In this document: positions 17,276-25,904 of the stretch, in pieces
Layout: each line of letters starts with the position of its first letter
Numbering within the stretch: the first letter of the stretch is position 1
Position numbers and translations under genes: made by a program
The notes under the pieces: generated by a model
Database searches by the model: none
What the model was told of the DNA's origin: nothing
Seen by the model: only the letters and a program-made list of their open reading frames with translations
From: Gemmatimonadota bacterium
GTDB taxonomy: Bacteria; JAAXHH01
Direction: 5' to 3'
Assembly: GCA_009838645.1 (NCBI GenBank)
Contig: VXRC01000049.1
Coordinates: 310,001-374,000 of the forward strand
DNA: 64,000 nt

Positions 17276-17359
17276 TACGGCGCCCGGCCGGAATGTGTAC
17301 GGCGCCGGCCGGAAACGGTACAACACCCGGCCGGAATGTGTACGGCGCCTGGCCGAAAT
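17276..17359 (+). repeat. Four tandem copies of a 21-22-bp unit upstream of a PhyH gene
   Basis: Copies begin TAC at 17276, 17298, 17319 and 17341, each containing a CCGGCCGGAA-like core (the last is degenerate). The array ends about 40 bp before the Shine-Dalgarno of the PhyH gene at 17398. The period is close to two DNA helical turns, so it could be an operator array, or simply an expanded GC-rich repeat like the others in this window. Confidence 0.85.
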
Positions 17360-17397
17360 CGATTCATCCATCATCGTTCAACCAGGAGGACCGCACC

Positions 17398-18375
17398 ATG
17401 TCGACGGACCGATACCGGATCGGCGTCCAGGACTACATCGACTACCACCGCGATGGCTACCTCGTCGTCCGTGGACTCGTATCTGAAGCGGAGGTGGAGG
17501 ACATACGCCGCCATACCGAAGAACTCATGCATGGCCGGATTACCATCGACGAGGTCGATCCGCCGCCGCCCGGACTGACCTCCGAACAAATGGGACAGCA
17601 CTGGCTGCGCATACACATGCTCCACCGTAAGCACGCGCTGCATGAGCGGTTTCTGCTGCAGCCCCGTATCCTGGACGTGCTCGAAGCCCTGATCGGTCCG
17701 GACGTGCTGGCGCTCCAGACCATGTTGTTCCTGAAGCCGCCCGGCCGCGAAGGCCAGGGTTTTCACCAGGACTCGTACTACATTCCCACCTATCCCGACA
17801 CGCTGATCGGTTCCTGGCTGGCCGTGGATCCCGCGGATGAAGAAAACGGTTGCATGATGGTCATACCGGGATCGCATCATGAACCCATTTATCCGGATGA
17901 AAACAAGCTCGGCCAGAACCATGCCGACGGCGCCATCGGAGACCTCGGGATCATCGAGGGCGCCAGTGCGACGGATGAGTCCCTGAACGGATTGGCCCCA
18001 GTGGCCGGGAAGTACACCGGTCGCGAGGTGGCTGCGCGGATGGCGCCGGGGGATGTCCTGTTCTTTCACGGCCATCTCCTGCACCGGTCGCACGAGAACC
18101 GGACCGGGACTCGGTTCCGCCGGGCGTTCGTGGGCCATTACTGCAACGCGAGGTCCTGGGTGCCGTGGAACCATGGCGCCGAATTCGAGGGGCCGACCGC
18201 GAATCACCTTCACATCCTCGCCAGGGGAAACTCCCACCTGCCCTTCGCCAAGCCGAAGTTCGGCACGGCGTGCGACGCCCTCAACCCCAGGGAAACGGCC
18301 GGAGGCGTGCGGCCCGCGCGCATGATGGGCGACATGCCCAAGTCGACCGTGAAGGGCGTCATGGTACCGCGTTGA
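17398..18375 (+). CDS. Phytanoyl-CoA dioxygenase family protein
   Basis: A 325-residue PhyH-type oxygenase. GFHQDSYYIPTYPDTLIGSW supplies the HxD ligands, ENGCMMVIPGSHHEP follows, and FFHGHLLHRSHENRT has the distal His with Arg residues after it. The start at 17398 is fixed by AGGAGG about 8 nt upstream; the frame extends further upstream only through the repeat array. It is divergent from the PhyH gene at 16316-17107. The substrate is unknown. Confidence 0.93.
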   Translation: MSTDRYRIGVQDYIDYHRDGYLVVRGLVSEAEVEDIRRHTEELMHGRITIDEVDPPPPGLTSEQMGQHWLRIHMLHRKHALHERFLLQPRILDVLEALIGPDVLALQTMLFLKPPGREGQGFHQDSYYIPTYPDTLIGSWLAVDPADEENGCMMVIPGSHHEPIYPDENKLGQNHADGAIGDLGIIEGASATDESLNGLAPVAGKYTGREVAARMAPGDVLFFHGHLLHRSHENRTGTRFRRAFVGHYCNARSWVPWNHGAEFEGPTANHLHILARGNSHLPFAKPKFGTACDALNPRETAGGVRPARMMGDMPKSTVKGVMVPR

Positions 18376-18387
18376 CGGATCCGACAT

Positions 18388-18493
18388 CAGGCTGGAAACG
18401 GATCAGGCTGGAAACGGATCAGACGGGAACCGGAGACCGGCCGTATGGACCTAGTACGGCGGGAACCGGAGATCGGCCGGATAGACCAGGTAC
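18388..18493. repeat. Two sets of tandem duplications after a PhyH stop
   Basis: A 16-bp unit (CAGGCTGGAAACGGAT) occurs at 18388-18403 and 18404-18419, followed by a 36-bp unit at 18422-18457 and 18458-18493 whose copies both contain GCGGGAACCGGAGA-like sequence and end in GTAC. The block fills the gap between the convergent PhyH and sufS genes. Confidence 0.88.
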
Positions 18494-18514
18494 GGCGATC
18501 GGACTTCCGGACGA

Positions 18515-19795
18515 TTACGCGCCGAAGAGGTTCCGCGCCCGGTGGATGGCTCCGATCATGGTATCGATTTCTTCGGAGGTGTTGTAGAAATACAGGCTTG
18601 CCCGCGCCGTGGCGCCGTAGGGCGTCCCGATTCGGCGCATGAGGGGCTGCGCGCAGTGGTGCCCGGCGCGGATGGCGATGCCCTGGCGGTCCAGCACCGT
18701 GGACAGATCGCTGGGATGCATGTTGTCCAGGTTGAAGGAGATCGCTCCTCCCCGGTCCGGCGCGTGGCCGTAGACCGTCAGTCCGTCGATTTCCTCGAGC
18801 CGCTCGATCGTGTAGTCCGTCAGTGCTCGTTCGTGGGTGTGTACGTGTTTCATCCCGACGGCGGAGAGGTAGTCCACCACGTCGCCGAAGACGATAGCAT
18901 GGGCGATATTTGGGGTGCCCGCCTCGAATTTCTCCGGGATGTCCGCGCAGGTGAACCCATCGAGGCGGACTTCGTCGATCATCGAACCACCGCCCATGTA
19001 GGGATCCATCGTTTCGAGCAGCTCCTGCCGGCCGTATAGTCCGCCGATGCCGGTCGGACCGCACATCTTGTGGCCGGAAAACGCGAAGAAATCGCAGCCT
19101 AGCCGCGCCACGTCCACCGGCATGTGCGGCACGCTCTGCGCGGCGTCCACGAAGACCAGCGCGCCGGCGGCGTGGGCCCGTTCCACGATGGCTTCGATGG
19201 GATTGACGGTGCCCAGCACGTTCGACATGTGCGCGATGGACACGATGCGCGTCCGCTCCGTGATCAGTTCGTCCGCCTGGTCCATGTCGAGCGACCCGTC
19301 ATCGCGGATGTCGAAATACCGAAGCACGGCGCCGGTTTCCCGCGCAAGCATCTGCCAGGGCACGATGTTGCTGTGGTGCTCCATGACCGAAAGCAGGATT
19401 TCGTCGCCCGCCCCGACGTTCTTCCGGCCCCACGCGCTCGCCACGAGGTTGATGCCCTCGGTCGTATTCCGCACGAAGACCAGGTTCCGGGCCGGCGCGT
19501 TGATGAAGCGCGCCACCCGTTCGCGGGCGGCCTCGTAGGCGTTGGTCGCCTCCTCGCTGAGCGTGTGGAGCCCGCGGTGCACGTTGGCGTTCAACCGCGT
19601 GTAGTAGTCGTCCAGGGCGTCGAGCACGGCCCGGGGTTTCTGCGACGTGGCACTGTTGTCCAGGTAGACCAGCGGCTTGCCGTGCACCTTCCGGTCCAGG
19701 ATGGGGAAATCTCCGCGGTAACGCCGGGCGTGTTCGTCAGACAGGCGTAACGTGTCATCCAGTTTGCGTGGCGTTTCTACCAGTGCTTCTTCCAT
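18515..19795 (-). CDS. sufS: Cysteine desulfurase SufS
   Basis: A 426-residue class V PLP enzyme that takes sulfur from cysteine for Fe-S cluster assembly. FFAFSGHKMCGPTGIGGLYG holds the PLP lysine, NTTEGINLVASAWG is conserved, and RAGHHCAQPLM carries the catalytic cysteine in the SufS (group II) arrangement. It is the last gene of the suf operon, 58 nt after the sufT-like gene. No separate SufE or SufU sulfur acceptor is seen. Confidence 0.95.
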   Translation of the reverse strand: MEEALVETPRKLDDTLRLSDEHARRYRGDFPILDRKVHGKPLVYLDNSATSQKPRAVLDALDDYYTRLNANVHRGLHTLSEEATNAYEAARERVARFINAPARNLVFVRNTTEGINLVASAWGRKNVGAGDEILLSVMEHHSNIVPWQMLARETGAVLRYFDIRDDGSLDMDQADELITERTRIVSIAHMSNVLGTVNPIEAIVERAHAAGALVFVDAAQSVPHMPVDVARLGCDFFAFSGHKMCGPTGIGGLYGRQELLETMDPYMGGGSMIDEVRLDGFTCADIPEKFEAGTPNIAHAIVFGDVVDYLSAVGMKHVHTHERALTDYTIERLEEIDGLTVYGHAPDRGGAISFNLDNMHPSDLSTVLDRQGIAIRAGHHCAQPLMRRIGTPYGATARASLYFYNTSEEIDTMIGAIHRARNLFGA

Positions 19796-19853
19796 GATTC
19801 CCCAACCATTTGCAATGGCTATGGCGACGGCTGCATGCGATAGCCGTCTGCGA

Positions 19854-20168
19854 TCAGTAGTCTATGCCGAGTTCGAGCTTGGCGTCCTCGGTCATCATGT
19901 CGATATGCCAGGGCGGCTCCCAGACGATCTCGATCAGGGCGTCCGACACTTCGTCCAGTTCCTTGACCTTGGTTTCCACCTCGGCGGGCAGCGACTGGGC
20001 GGCCGGGCAGTTCGGCGATGTGAGCGTCATCTTGATGTTGGTCATGCCATCCTGCCGCACGTCGATTTCATAGATGAGTCCCATTTCGTAGATGTTGACC
20101 GGGATCTCGGGGTCGTAGCACGTCTTCAATACGTCCACAATCCGTTCTTTAACAACATCCGTATCCAT
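19854..20168 (-). CDS. sufT: SufT/MIP18-type (DUF59) Fe-S assembly protein
   Basis: A 104-residue DUF59 protein with CYDPEIPVNIYEMGLIYEI and the SPNCPAAQSLP segment bearing the conserved cysteine. Such proteins help mature Fe-S clusters and commonly sit inside suf operons, as here between sufD and sufS. Confidence 0.92.
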   Translation of the reverse strand: MDTDVVKERIVDVLKTCYDPEIPVNIYEMGLIYEIDVRQDGMTNIKMTLTSPNCPAAQSLPAEVETKVKELDEVSDALIEIVWEPPWHIDMMTEDAKLELGIDY

Positions 20169-20200
20169 TCGTCAGCCCCTGTGCGCGTGTAAGGTATCGG

Positions 20201-21598
20201 CTATCTTTCCGTCCGGCCCCGGGCCGTCGAAAGATCCCGGATGGTGGTTTCGAACAGCGTATCCAGCGAGGTACGGACGGCCTCGATCCCGAGCCGCCGG
20301 ATCAGGTCGGCCGCGAACCCGTAGGTAAGGAGGTGGCATGCGCTGTCATGAGACAGGCCGCGGGTCCGCAGGTAGAAGATCTGGTCCTCGTCGAGCTGGC
20401 CCACGGTAGCGCCGTGGGTGCATTTCACCTGGTCCGCGTAGATCTCGAGCTGCGGCTTGGTGTGTATCATCGCGTCTGACGAGAGCATCAGGTTCTTGTT
20501 CAGCTGCTTGGCGTCCGTTTCCTGGGCATCCTGGTGCACGAATACCTTGCCGTTGAAGACGCCGCGGGACCGGCCCTCGAGGATGCCCTTGTACACCTCG
20601 TAGCTGTCGCAGTTCGGCATGGCGTGATCGATGGCGGTGTGGTTGTCCACATGCTGGTTGCCCGCGACCAGGAACAACCCGTTCATGCGCACCACCGCGT
20701 GCTCGCCCGCGAGCCGGGCGTTCGTATCGTTCCGGGTCAACGCGCCGCCCATGCTCATATTGAAGGTGGAGATCCGGCCGTTCCCCTCCAGGTGAAGCTG
20801 GGTGGTGGACAGATGGGCGGCTCCTTCGCCTTCCCGGTTGATCCGGTAGTGTTCCACGTTGCCGTCCCGCCCCACGGAGATCTCCGTTACGGCGTTGGTA
20901 AGGTAGGCCTGATCCGTCATGCCGGAGTAACTCTCGACCACCTTGAGGCTTGCCCCGTCGCCCGCCGCGATGAGCGTTCGCGGCTGTGTGGCCAGGGGCG
21001 CGTCTTGCCCGGTCGTTACGTAGTGCACGTGCACCGGGGTTTCCAGCGCTCCCCCGCGCGGTACGTGGACGAACAGGCCGTTTTCGATCAGTGCCGTGTT
21101 CAATGCCGTCAGCCCGGCGCCTTCGTAATCGGCATAGCGCGCGAGGTGCGGATGGACAAGCTCCGGATGCTCCACGAGGGCATCGGCAAGGCTGCTTGCC
21201 ACGACGCCCCGGGGCAAGTCCGGTCCGTGCGACAACGCGGGTGCGTGCACGCCGTTTACGAATACCAGCCGATGCCAGCCGTCCTGGCCGAACTCGTAAG
21301 GCGCGAGCGCTTCCTCGTCCAGCTTCGCTTCCGCTGGTCCGCCTGGCCGGCCTGGTCCGCCTGGTGCGGCCTGGTAGGAGGTATCCGCGATCTGCCGGAG
21401 ATCGGTGTATATCCAGTCTTCCTTGAGCGGAAAGGAAAGCTCGCGGGCGACCGGCATGCCGAGTTCCCGGAAGCGCTTCATGGCGTCCGAACGGATCCGG
21501 TGCAGCCAGAGCGGCGCATCCAGGGACCGGATGCGGTCGTAAGCGTCGTAAAACGTGGTGTATCTACTGGTCGTCGCCTGCTTCAGTGATTCCGTCAT
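20201..21598 (-). CDS. sufD: Fe-S cluster assembly protein SufD
   Basis: A 465-residue beta-helix protein of the SufB/D family that forms the SufBCD scaffold. Typical segments are HVDNHTAIDHAMPNC, ILEGRSRGVFNGKVFVHQDA and KCTHGATVGQLDEDQIFYLRTRG. An unusual Gly/Pro-rich stretch (GGPGRPGGPAE) near residue 80 comes from a tandem GC-rich repeat at 21334-21369 and looks like an insertion in a surface loop. It lies between sufC and the sufT-like gene. Confidence 0.95.
   Translation of the reverse strand: MTESLKQATTSRYTTFYDAYDRIRSLDAPLWLHRIRSDAMKRFRELGMPVARELSFPLKEDWIYTDLRQIADTSYQAAPGGPGRPGGPAEAKLDEEALAPYEFGQDGWHRLVFVNGVHAPALSHGPDLPRGVVASSLADALVEHPELVHPHLARYADYEGAGLTALNTALIENGLFVHVPRGGALETPVHVHYVTTGQDAPLATQPRTLIAAGDGASLKVVESYSGMTDQAYLTNAVTEISVGRDGNVEHYRINREGEGAAHLSTTQLHLEGNGRISTFNMSMGGALTRNDTNARLAGEHAVVRMNGLFLVAGNQHVDNHTAIDHAMPNCDSYEVYKGILEGRSRGVFNGKVFVHQDAQETDAKQLNKNLMLSSDAMIHTKPQLEIYADQVKCTHGATVGQLDEDQIFYLRTRGLSHDSACHLLTYGFAADLIRRLGIEAVRTSLDTLFETTIRDLSTARGRTER
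21334..21369. repeat. GC-rich repeat inside sufD, nearly identical to one in lptA
   Basis: Two copies of CTGGTCCGCCTG separated by GCCGG-type sequence. A 31-bp segment from 21334 matches 57256-57286 in lptA at all but one position. The two genes read it in different frames: Gly/Pro-rich here, Asp/Gln/Ala-rich in lptA. Confidence 0.85.
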
Positions 21599-21626
21599 TT
21601 CGTTGTTCCATGCTCCCTGGATGAAT

Positions 21627-22391
21627 TCAACCCGCGGCTTCCACTTCTTCCCGTATCCACTCGTAGCCCTTTTCTTCCAGCTCGAAGGCCAGTTCTTTCC
21701 TGCCCGACTTCACGATCCGGCCCTGGTACATGACATGGACGTAGTCCGGCACGACGTAGTCCAGCAGCCGCTGGTAGTGGGTGATGACGATCATCGCGTT
21801 GTCCGCGGTGCGCTGCTGGTTGATCCCGTGGGCCACGATGCGCATGGCATCGATGTCCAACCCGGAATCGGTCTCGTCCAGAATGGAGAGGGTCGGTTCG
21901 AGCACGGCCATGTGGAAGATCTCGTTGCGTTTCTTCTCGCCGCCGGAGAAGTCCTCGTTCACCGGGCGCCGGGCCAGTTCGGGGTCCATGTCGACCTGCT
22001 TCATCTTCTCGTTCAAAAGCCGCCGGAACGCGCCGGCGCTTATCTCGGGCTCGCCACGGTACTTCAAGCGCTCGTTCATCGCCGCCCGGAGGAAGTAGGC
22101 GTTGCTGACGCCGGGGATCTCCACCGGATACTGAAAAGCCAGGAACATGCCCTCGTTGGCCCGTTCCTCGGGGGTGAGCTCGAAGAGATCCTTGTCCTGG
22201 AACCGTACCGTGCCGCCGGTTTCTTCGTATTCCTCGTGGCCGGCCAGGATCTTTCCCAGCGTGCTCTTCCCGGAGCCGTTGGGTCCCATGATCGCATGGA
22301 CCTCCCCCCGGTCTACGGTCAGGTCGATCCCGTTGATGATGTCCTGGTCCTTGATCCCGCCGCGTAGATTCCTGATTTCGAGTAATGCCAT
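21627..22391 (-). CDS. sufC: Fe-S assembly ATPase SufC
   Basis: A 254-residue ABC-type ATPase of the SufBCD complex. Walker A is GPNGSGKSTLGK, the signature is FSGGEKKRNEI, and Walker B ends ILDETDSGLD. The start MALLEIRNLRGGIKD at 22391 is preferred to longer frames because GGAGAG lies upstream and the homology begins there. The frame upstream of it runs through a post-stop repeat of sufB. Confidence 0.96.
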   Translation of the reverse strand: MALLEIRNLRGGIKDQDIINGIDLTVDRGEVHAIMGPNGSGKSTLGKILAGHEEYEETGGTVRFQDKDLFELTPEERANEGMFLAFQYPVEIPGVSNAYFLRAAMNERLKYRGEPEISAGAFRRLLNEKMKQVDMDPELARRPVNEDFSGGEKKRNEIFHMAVLEPTLSILDETDSGLDIDAMRIVAHGINQQRTADNAMIVITHYQRLLDYVVPDYVHVMYQGRIVKSGRKELAFELEEKGYEWIREEVEAAG

Positions 22392-22444
22392 CTCGCTTGC
22401 TCTCTCCTCTTGTGATCCGCGGTTTTGGGCCTGGCCGACCTGGA

Positions 22445-22476
22445 TATGGCCGTCCTTGGGCATGGCCGTCCTTAAG
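22445..22476. repeat. 16-bp tandem duplication after the sufB stop
   Basis: ATGGCCGTCCTTGGGC (22445-22460) is followed directly by ATGGCCGTCCTTAAGC (22461-22476), in the gap between sufB and sufC; a third partial copy (CCGTCCTTG) runs to about 22494. Confidence 0.85.
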
Positions 22477-22494
22477 CCTGTCCGCCCGTCCTTG

Positions 22495-23928
22495 TCAACC
22501 CACGCTGCCTTCCAGGCTGATCCCGAGCAGCTTCTTCGCCTCCACGGCGAATTCCATCGGAAGTTCCTGGAAGACTTCCTTGCAGAACCCGTTGATGATC
22601 ATGGAAATGGCGTCTTCAGTGGATATGCCCCGGGTCTTGCAGTAGAAGAGCTGGTCCTCGCTGATCCGGGCCGTCGACGCTTCGTGTTCCACGTTCGCCG
22701 AGTTGTTTCCCACGTCGATATAGGGAAAGGTATGGGCGCCGCAGCGGTCGCCGATCAGCATCGAATCGCACTGCGTGTAGTTCCGCGCCTCGTCCGCCTT
22801 CTTCAGGACCTGGATCCGTCCCCGGTAGACATTCTGCCCGTTGCCCGCGGATATCCCCTTGGAGACCACGGTGCTGCGCGAGTTCTTCCCCACGTGGATC
22901 ATCTTGGTCCCCGTGTCGGCCACCTGCTTGTTGCGGGTCAGCGCCACGGAATAGAACTCTCCGATGGAATGGTCGCCCTGCAGGATCACGCTTGGATACT
23001 TCCACGTGATGGCCGATCCCGTTTCCACCTGGGTCCAGGAGATCTTGCTGTTATCCCCCTTGCAGGCCCCGCGCTTGGTCACGAAGTTGTAGACGCCGCC
23101 CTTGCCCTGTTCGTCGCCCGGATACCAGTTCTGCACCGTGGAATACTTGATCTGTGCGTCTTTCAGGGCGACCAGTTCCACGACCGCGGCATGCAGCTGG
23201 TTCTCGTCCCGCATGGGCGCGGTGCAGCCTTCCAGGTAGCTCACGTAGGAACCCTCGTCGGCGACGATCAGGGTGCGCTCGAACTGGCCGGTTCCGGCTG
23301 TGTTGATGCGGAAGTAGGTGGAGAGTTCCATGGGACACCGGACGCCGGGCGGGATGTAGCAGAAGGAACCGTCGCTGAAGACGGCCGAGTTCATCGTCGC
23401 GAAGTAGTTGTCGCGGTAAGGCACCACGGTGCCCAGGTACTTCTCTACCAGGTCGGGATGCTCCTGCGCCGCCTCGGAAAAGGAACAGAAGATGATGCCC
23501 AGTTCGGCCAGCTTGTCCTTGAAGGTCGTGTGGACCGATACGCTATCGAAGACCGCGTCCACGGCCACGCCCGCGAGCACCTTCTGCTCTTCCAGCGGGA
23601 TGCCGAGTTTGTCGTAGGTCGCCAGCAGTTCGGGATCCACCTCGTCGAGGCTGTTGTACTGCGGCGTGTTCTTCGGTGCGGCATAGTAGACGATATCCTG
23701 GTAATCGACCGGCGAATAGGTCATGTACTGCCAGTTGGGCTCCTTCATCGTGAGCCAGTGCCGGTAGGCCTTCAAGCGCCATTCCAACAGAAACTCGGGC
23801 TCTTTCTTCTTGGCGGATATGAACCGGATGATATCCTCGTTGAGCCCCGGCGGCGCCGTTTCCATCTCGATGTCGGTCACCCAGCCCTCTTTGTATTCCT
23901 GCTGGGCCAGCGTTTCGATGGCTTCCAT
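22495..23928 (-). CDS. sufB: Fe-S cluster assembly protein SufB
   Basis: A 477-residue scaffold protein, first structural gene of the suf operon. Recognisable segments are [39 protein letters not shown] and [14 protein letters not shown]. It builds nascent Fe-S clusters with SufC and SufD in the cytoplasm. The gene follows the Rrf2 regulator by about 50 nt and is probably cotranscribed with it. Confidence 0.96.
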   Translation of the reverse strand: MEAIETLAQQEYKEGWVTDIEMETAPPGLNEDIIRFISAKKKEPEFLLEWRLKAYRHWLTMKEPNWQYMTYSPVDYQDIVYYAAPKNTPQYNSLDEVDPELLATYDKLGIPLEEQKVLAGVAVDAVFDSVSVHTTFKDKLAELGIIFCSFSEAAQEHPDLVEKYLGTVVPYRDNYFATMNSAVFSDGSFCYIPPGVRCPMELSTYFRINTAGTGQFERTLIVADEGSYVSYLEGCTAPMRDENQLHAAVVELVALKDAQIKYSTVQNWYPGDEQGKGGVYNFVTKRGACKGDNSKISWTQVETGSAITWKYPSVILQGDHSIGEFYSVALTRNKQVADTGTKMIHVGKNSRSTVVSKGISAGNGQNVYRGRIQVLKKADEARNYTQCDSMLIGDRCGAHTFPYIDVGNNSANVEHEASTARISEDQLFYCKTRGISTEDAISMIINGFCKEVFQELPMEFAVEAKKLLGISLEGSVG

Positions 23929-23975
23929 TACGTCTCCTTGAAACGATTATAACCTGTCTTACTGAACCTGCCGTG

Positions 23976-24494
23976 CTAACGGCCTATCTGGATCGTGCCG
24001 CCCATCGCCTGGTCCCGCATGGTATCCTGGGAGACCTGCTCCACCACCTCGAGGACCCGGTGTTCGGTCTGCAGCAGGTCCATGAGGGTAATGTGATCAA
24101 GCACGCCGGACATGTACCGGGCCAGGACCGTCCACACCGGCCGGATGGCGCAGGCGTTCAGGTGCGCGCACGCCTCCAGGTGGCCAGAGAAATGATCGCA
24201 CATGTGGCTGTCCGGGCTGGTAATCACGATCCCCTCTTCCGAACTCAGGGCGCGCATGACTTCGCCCAGCGTTATGCTTCGCGGTTCCCTGGCCAGCGCG
24301 TAACCTCCCCGGATCCCCCGCACGCTTCGGACGAGTTCCGCCCGCCTGAGGATCATCAGCAGCTTGGATACGTAGTCCAGGGAAATGCCTTCCGACTCGG
24401 CAATCTGCCGTCCCGTAACCGGGTCGCGGGAATGGTATCGCGCCAGCTGCAGAATGCACCGGAGGCCGTATTCTTCCTGGGCGGTCACTTTCAT
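23976..24494 (-). CDS. Rrf2-family Fe-S-type regulator of the suf operon
   Basis: A 172-residue Rrf2 protein with an N-terminal winged helix (KVTAQEEYGLRCILQLARYH, SEGISLDYVSKLLMILRRAELV) and a Cys-rich segment CDHFSGHLEACAHLNAC at about 118-134 that could hold an Fe-S cluster, as in IscR or SufR. ATG 24494 is preferred because Rrf2 homology begins at its second residue and GGAGAC is upstream. It probably represses the suf operon and itself when Fe-S clusters are plentiful. Confidence 0.92.
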   Translation of the reverse strand: MKVTAQEEYGLRCILQLARYHSRDPVTGRQIAESEGISLDYVSKLLMILRRAELVRSVRGIRGGYALAREPRSITLGEVMRALSSEEGIVITSPDSHMCDHFSGHLEACAHLNACAIRPVWTVLARYMSGVLDHITLMDLLQTEHRVLEVVEQVSQDTMRDQAMGGTIQIGR

Positions 24495-24517
24495 GAAAAC
24501 GTCTCCTTCGCGGGCTG

Positions 24518-24531
24518 ATTTGACGTCAAAT
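24518..24531. promoter_or_regulatory. Perfect 14-bp palindrome, probable Rrf2 operator
   Basis: ATTTGACGTCAAAT is a perfect palindrome lying just downstream of the -10 and around the predicted transcription start of the Rrf2-suf operon, where a repressor would block initiation. Confidence 0.5.
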
Positions 24532-24541
24532 TGCCTATGTG

Positions 24542-24569
24542 AATATAGCAAACCTGACTTTTATGTCAA
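24542..24569 (-). promoter_or_regulatory. Promoter of the Rrf2-sufBCDTS operon
   Basis: On the minus strand TTGACA (24564-24569), a 16-bp spacer and TATATT (24542-24547), with TG at the extended -10 position. An imperfect inverted repeat, CTTGAC and GTCAGG, overlaps the -35 and resembles an IscR type 1 site with a spacer one base shorter. Confidence 0.7.
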
Positions 24570-24773
24570 GTATTAAATCCGGTGCGTATCGAAGCGATTG
24601 TCGCGTGCGTATTCTGCAGTGCTGAACCGTGCCGGGCGCTCAAGGAGTGACGCCGCCATTACCTGCTCGATCTCCTTGACATCGATGGCAGCCGGCGTTA
24701 CCGTCGGTTCCGAATCCGCTTTGCCGAATCCGCTTTACCGACCGAACGCTCAAACGAAGGAAGCAAAACATCC

Positions 24774-25865
24774 ATGCCCGATAAACTCGATGTACGCCTA
24801 CTCCCCGGTACCCGGACCGTCGACGCGGTGGCGGGACAGGGTTATTTTCCGGTCATTACCCGCCTGGACGGCGATGAATTGCTCATGGCCTACCGCGGCG
24901 GCGCCGCGCACATGGGCCTGGGCGGACGGCTGGACGTGGGACGCTCCACAGACGGAGGGCTGACCTGGTCCGCGCCTGTGACGGTAGCCGACAGCGAACG
25001 AGACGACCGCAACCCCGCACTCGGCCTGGCGCCGGACGGAACGCTGGTGCTCGCCTACCACTGGCAAGGCTCCTATGACGAAAAGGGGGCCTGGAAACCG
25101 GAAATGGGCCGGGCCGATACCCGGGTCGTTTTCTCCACGGACGGCGGCCGGACCTGGAACGGCGACGAACTCATCGATTACACCCCGATCAACGGTGCCT
25201 CGCCCTTCGGCAAGATCTTCACCGCCAGCGGCGTCATGCACATGCTGATCTACGGCGGTTCGCCGTGTTGCGAGCCTGGCGAGGGCACGGTCAGGGTCGG
25301 CCCCGCGACGACGCCGACGTACATACTACGGTCGACGGACAACGGCCGTTCATGGGGGGAACCGACCCTGGTGGCGCTGGGACTGAACGAATCGGACGCA
25401 GCCATCCTGCCGGACGGCCGCTGGCTGTTCGTCGCCCGATCCGAGGAACGCGCGGAGCAGGCGCTGTATTCCTGCGTGTCGGAGGACGGCGGGTACACCT
25501 GGCGCGGGATCGGCCGGGTCACGGACGCAAAGGAACACCCGCCGGACCTCACCCTGTTGTCCAACGGCTGGCTGCTGCTCGTCTTCGGGCGCCGGCATCC
25601 GCCCTTCGGCGTGGAGGGTCTGATAAGCCGGGACGGCGGGACGACCTGGGACGACCAAAGACTGGTGCTCGACGATACCCTGCCCGGCGGCGACATCGGC
25701 TATCCCTCCACGGCCCGCCTCGAAGACGGCCGGCTGGTCACGGCCTACTACACAGCGGGGACGCCGGACCGGCAGTGGGAGATGTTCCGTGCTTCGGACG
25801 TCGCCTGCAAGGTCGTATCTTACGATGAATCCAGCCTGATCCACCACTGGACCAAAAACGCGTAA
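24774..25865 (+). CDS. Sialidase-like (BNR/Asp-box) beta-propeller protein
   Basis: A 363-residue protein with five Asp boxes: STDGGLTW (58-65), STDGGRTW (121-128), STDNGRSW (187-194), SEDGGYTW (236-243) and SRDGGTTW (285-292). This is the six-bladed sialidase fold. There is no clear signal peptide, so a cytoplasmic or non-classically exported enzyme is possible. The AAGGAAG Shine-Dalgarno is about 10 nt upstream. It is followed by a second sialidase-like gene after 39 nt. It could be an exo-sialidase or another glycoside hydrolase; the sugar is not known. Confidence 0.85.
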   Translation: MPDKLDVRLLPGTRTVDAVAGQGYFPVITRLDGDELLMAYRGGAAHMGLGGRLDVGRSTDGGLTWSAPVTVADSERDDRNPALGLAPDGTLVLAYHWQGSYDEKGAWKPEMGRADTRVVFSTDGGRTWNGDELIDYTPINGASPFGKIFTASGVMHMLIYGGSPCCEPGEGTVRVGPATTPTYILRSTDNGRSWGEPTLVALGLNESDAAILPDGRWLFVARSEERAEQALYSCVSEDGGYTWRGIGRVTDAKEHPPDLTLLSNGWLLLVFGRRHPPFGVEGLISRDGGTTWDDQRLVLDDTLPGGDIGYPSTARLEDGRLVTAYYTAGTPDRQWEMFRASDVACKVVSYDESSLIHHWTKNA

Positions 25866-25904
25866 CGACTTGTTCACGAGTGGGTTACGGTTCTGGAGAC
25901 TTGC

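Noticed and set aside
17293-17397. N-terminal extension of the PhyH gene through the tandem array
   Set aside because: It would translate only the GC-rich repeats; a strong AGGAGG marks the start at 17398.
24598-24773. Possible small gene between the suf operon and the sialidase-like gene
   Set aside because: No conserved protein features; the region has only a 14-bp duplication (24710-24737) and the leader of the next gene.
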